Shown here: piece by piece, positions 22,052 to 22,183 of the stretch | Position numbering within the stretch: the stretch's first letter is position 1 | How the letters are laid out: each line of letters starts with the position of its first letter | NCBI GenBank assembly: GCA_046756405.1 | Contig: JBHHWH010000037.1 | Location: 1-22,183 of the forward strand | Source of the DNA: JBHHWH01 sp046756405 | GTDB taxonomy: Bacteria > Actinomycetota > Acidimicrobiia > Spongiisociales > ZC4RG35 | Direction: 5' to 3' | Length of the DNA: 22,183 nt | Made by a program: the position numbers and the translations under genes | Notes under the pieces: generated by a model | Database searches by the model: none | Told to the model about the DNA's origin: nothing | What the model saw: the letters and a program-made list of their open reading frames with translations, nothing else

Positions 22052-22183
22052 CTAGGCGGGCTTGCGGTACACAGACACGTGCTGACCCGACGCCCCTGTG
22101 AAGGGGCGTCGGTCGTACCAGCCCCAGCGTTCGACCCGCTCCAGCCCGGCAATGCGGGCCATGAGGTCGATCTCCGACGGCCA
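22052..22183 (-). CDS. SAM-dependent methyltransferase, C-terminal fragment (runs off the window)
   Basis: On the minus strand the frame is open from the window edge to a TAG at 22054-22052, giving 43 residues. The sequence LMARIAGLERVERWGWYDRRPF and GQHVSVYRKPA (read in parts) resembles the C terminus of class I methyltransferases in actinobacteria (RWGGWDRRPF, HVSVYRR). The 5' part, including the SAM-binding motifs, is outside the window, so substrate and start cannot be given. It converges on trxA with a 20-nt gap. Confidence 0.7.
   Translation of the reverse strand, partial: WPSEIDLMARIAGLERVERWGWYDRRPFTGASGQHVSVYRKPA
22087..22112 (+). terminator. Strong GC hairpin, possible trxA terminator without U-tract
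   Basis: CCGACGCCCC (22087-22096) pairs perfectly with GGGGCGTCGG (22103-22112) across a 6-nt loop, TGTGAA. It lies 56 nt after the trxA stop and is followed by TCGTACC rather than a T-run. U-less hairpins are proposed terminators in actinobacteria. It overlaps the coding end of the convergent methyltransferase, whose RRPF-coding segment forms one arm, so codon choice may have been shaped by it. Confidence 0.45.

Overview
This window is a dense, GC-rich stretch of chromosome from an actinomycete-type bacterium. The strongest taxonomic clue is the run phosphatidyltransferase, gcvH, FHA protein (GarA-like), MerR (FtsR-like), DUF151 nuclease, second MerR, gcvT. From memory this matches the core of the mycobacterial Rv1822-Rv1832 neighbourhood, here interrupted by a D,D-carboxypeptidase, an HPRT and a potassium channel. 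A deep-branching actinobacterial class such as Acidimicrobiia is my best guess, but it is inference. I see no transposase, phage gene, CRISPR array or rRNA.

Layout. 1-78: tRNA-Pro(GGG), minus strand. 169-2010: an orphan secreted peptide-type substrate-binding protein. 2033-3010: phospholipid synthase and gcvH. 3054-5859: garA, ftsR, D,D-carboxypeptidase and hpt, packed with overlaps or a 1-nt gap. 5899-7454: DUF151 nuclease and a TrkA-type potassium channel. 7543-10490: MerR regulator, a PD-(D/E)xK-like protein that appears to start at CTG, gcvT, a 48-codon ORF resembling an internally deleted PPOX-family protein, and an alpha/beta hydrolase. 10499-12597 (minus): adenosine deaminase followed by threonine dehydrogenase. 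12658-13927: yqgE and rnhB. 13963-16661: aconitase-X large subunit, overlapped by a gene that joins the aconitase-X small (swivelling) subunit to a PAS histidine kinase. 16689-19393: galE and a phosphohexomutase. 19398-19565 (minus): a two-helix membrane miniprotein. 19605-21392: lipoprotein amidase and a crotonase. 21648-22031: thioredoxin. 22052-22183 (minus): the 3' end of a methyltransferase.

The most unusual item is the aconitase-X/histidine-kinase fusion. The large subunit keeps its cluster cysteines, and the small subunit keeps its Gly-Arg-Gly-poly-Ser loop. The kinase keeps its H, N, G1, F and G2 boxes. The simplest reading is a soluble enzyme complex that is also a sensor kinase: a dehydratase whose substrate or cluster state could be reported by phosphorylation. 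No response regulator lies in the window.

A second theme is translation initiation. Many genes without a Shine-Dalgarno sequence have a TANNNT hexamer 6-10 nt before the start codon, as expected for leaderless or near-leaderless mRNAs. Genes inside operons use SD motifs or 4-nt stop/start overlaps instead, including one with CTG.

Thematic links are loose. Glycine/one-carbon metabolism is represented by gcvH, gcvT and tdh, but gcvP and kbl are absent. Purine salvage is represented by hpt and add. The cell envelope is served by the phospholipid synthase, carboxypeptidase, amidase, galE and hexomutase.
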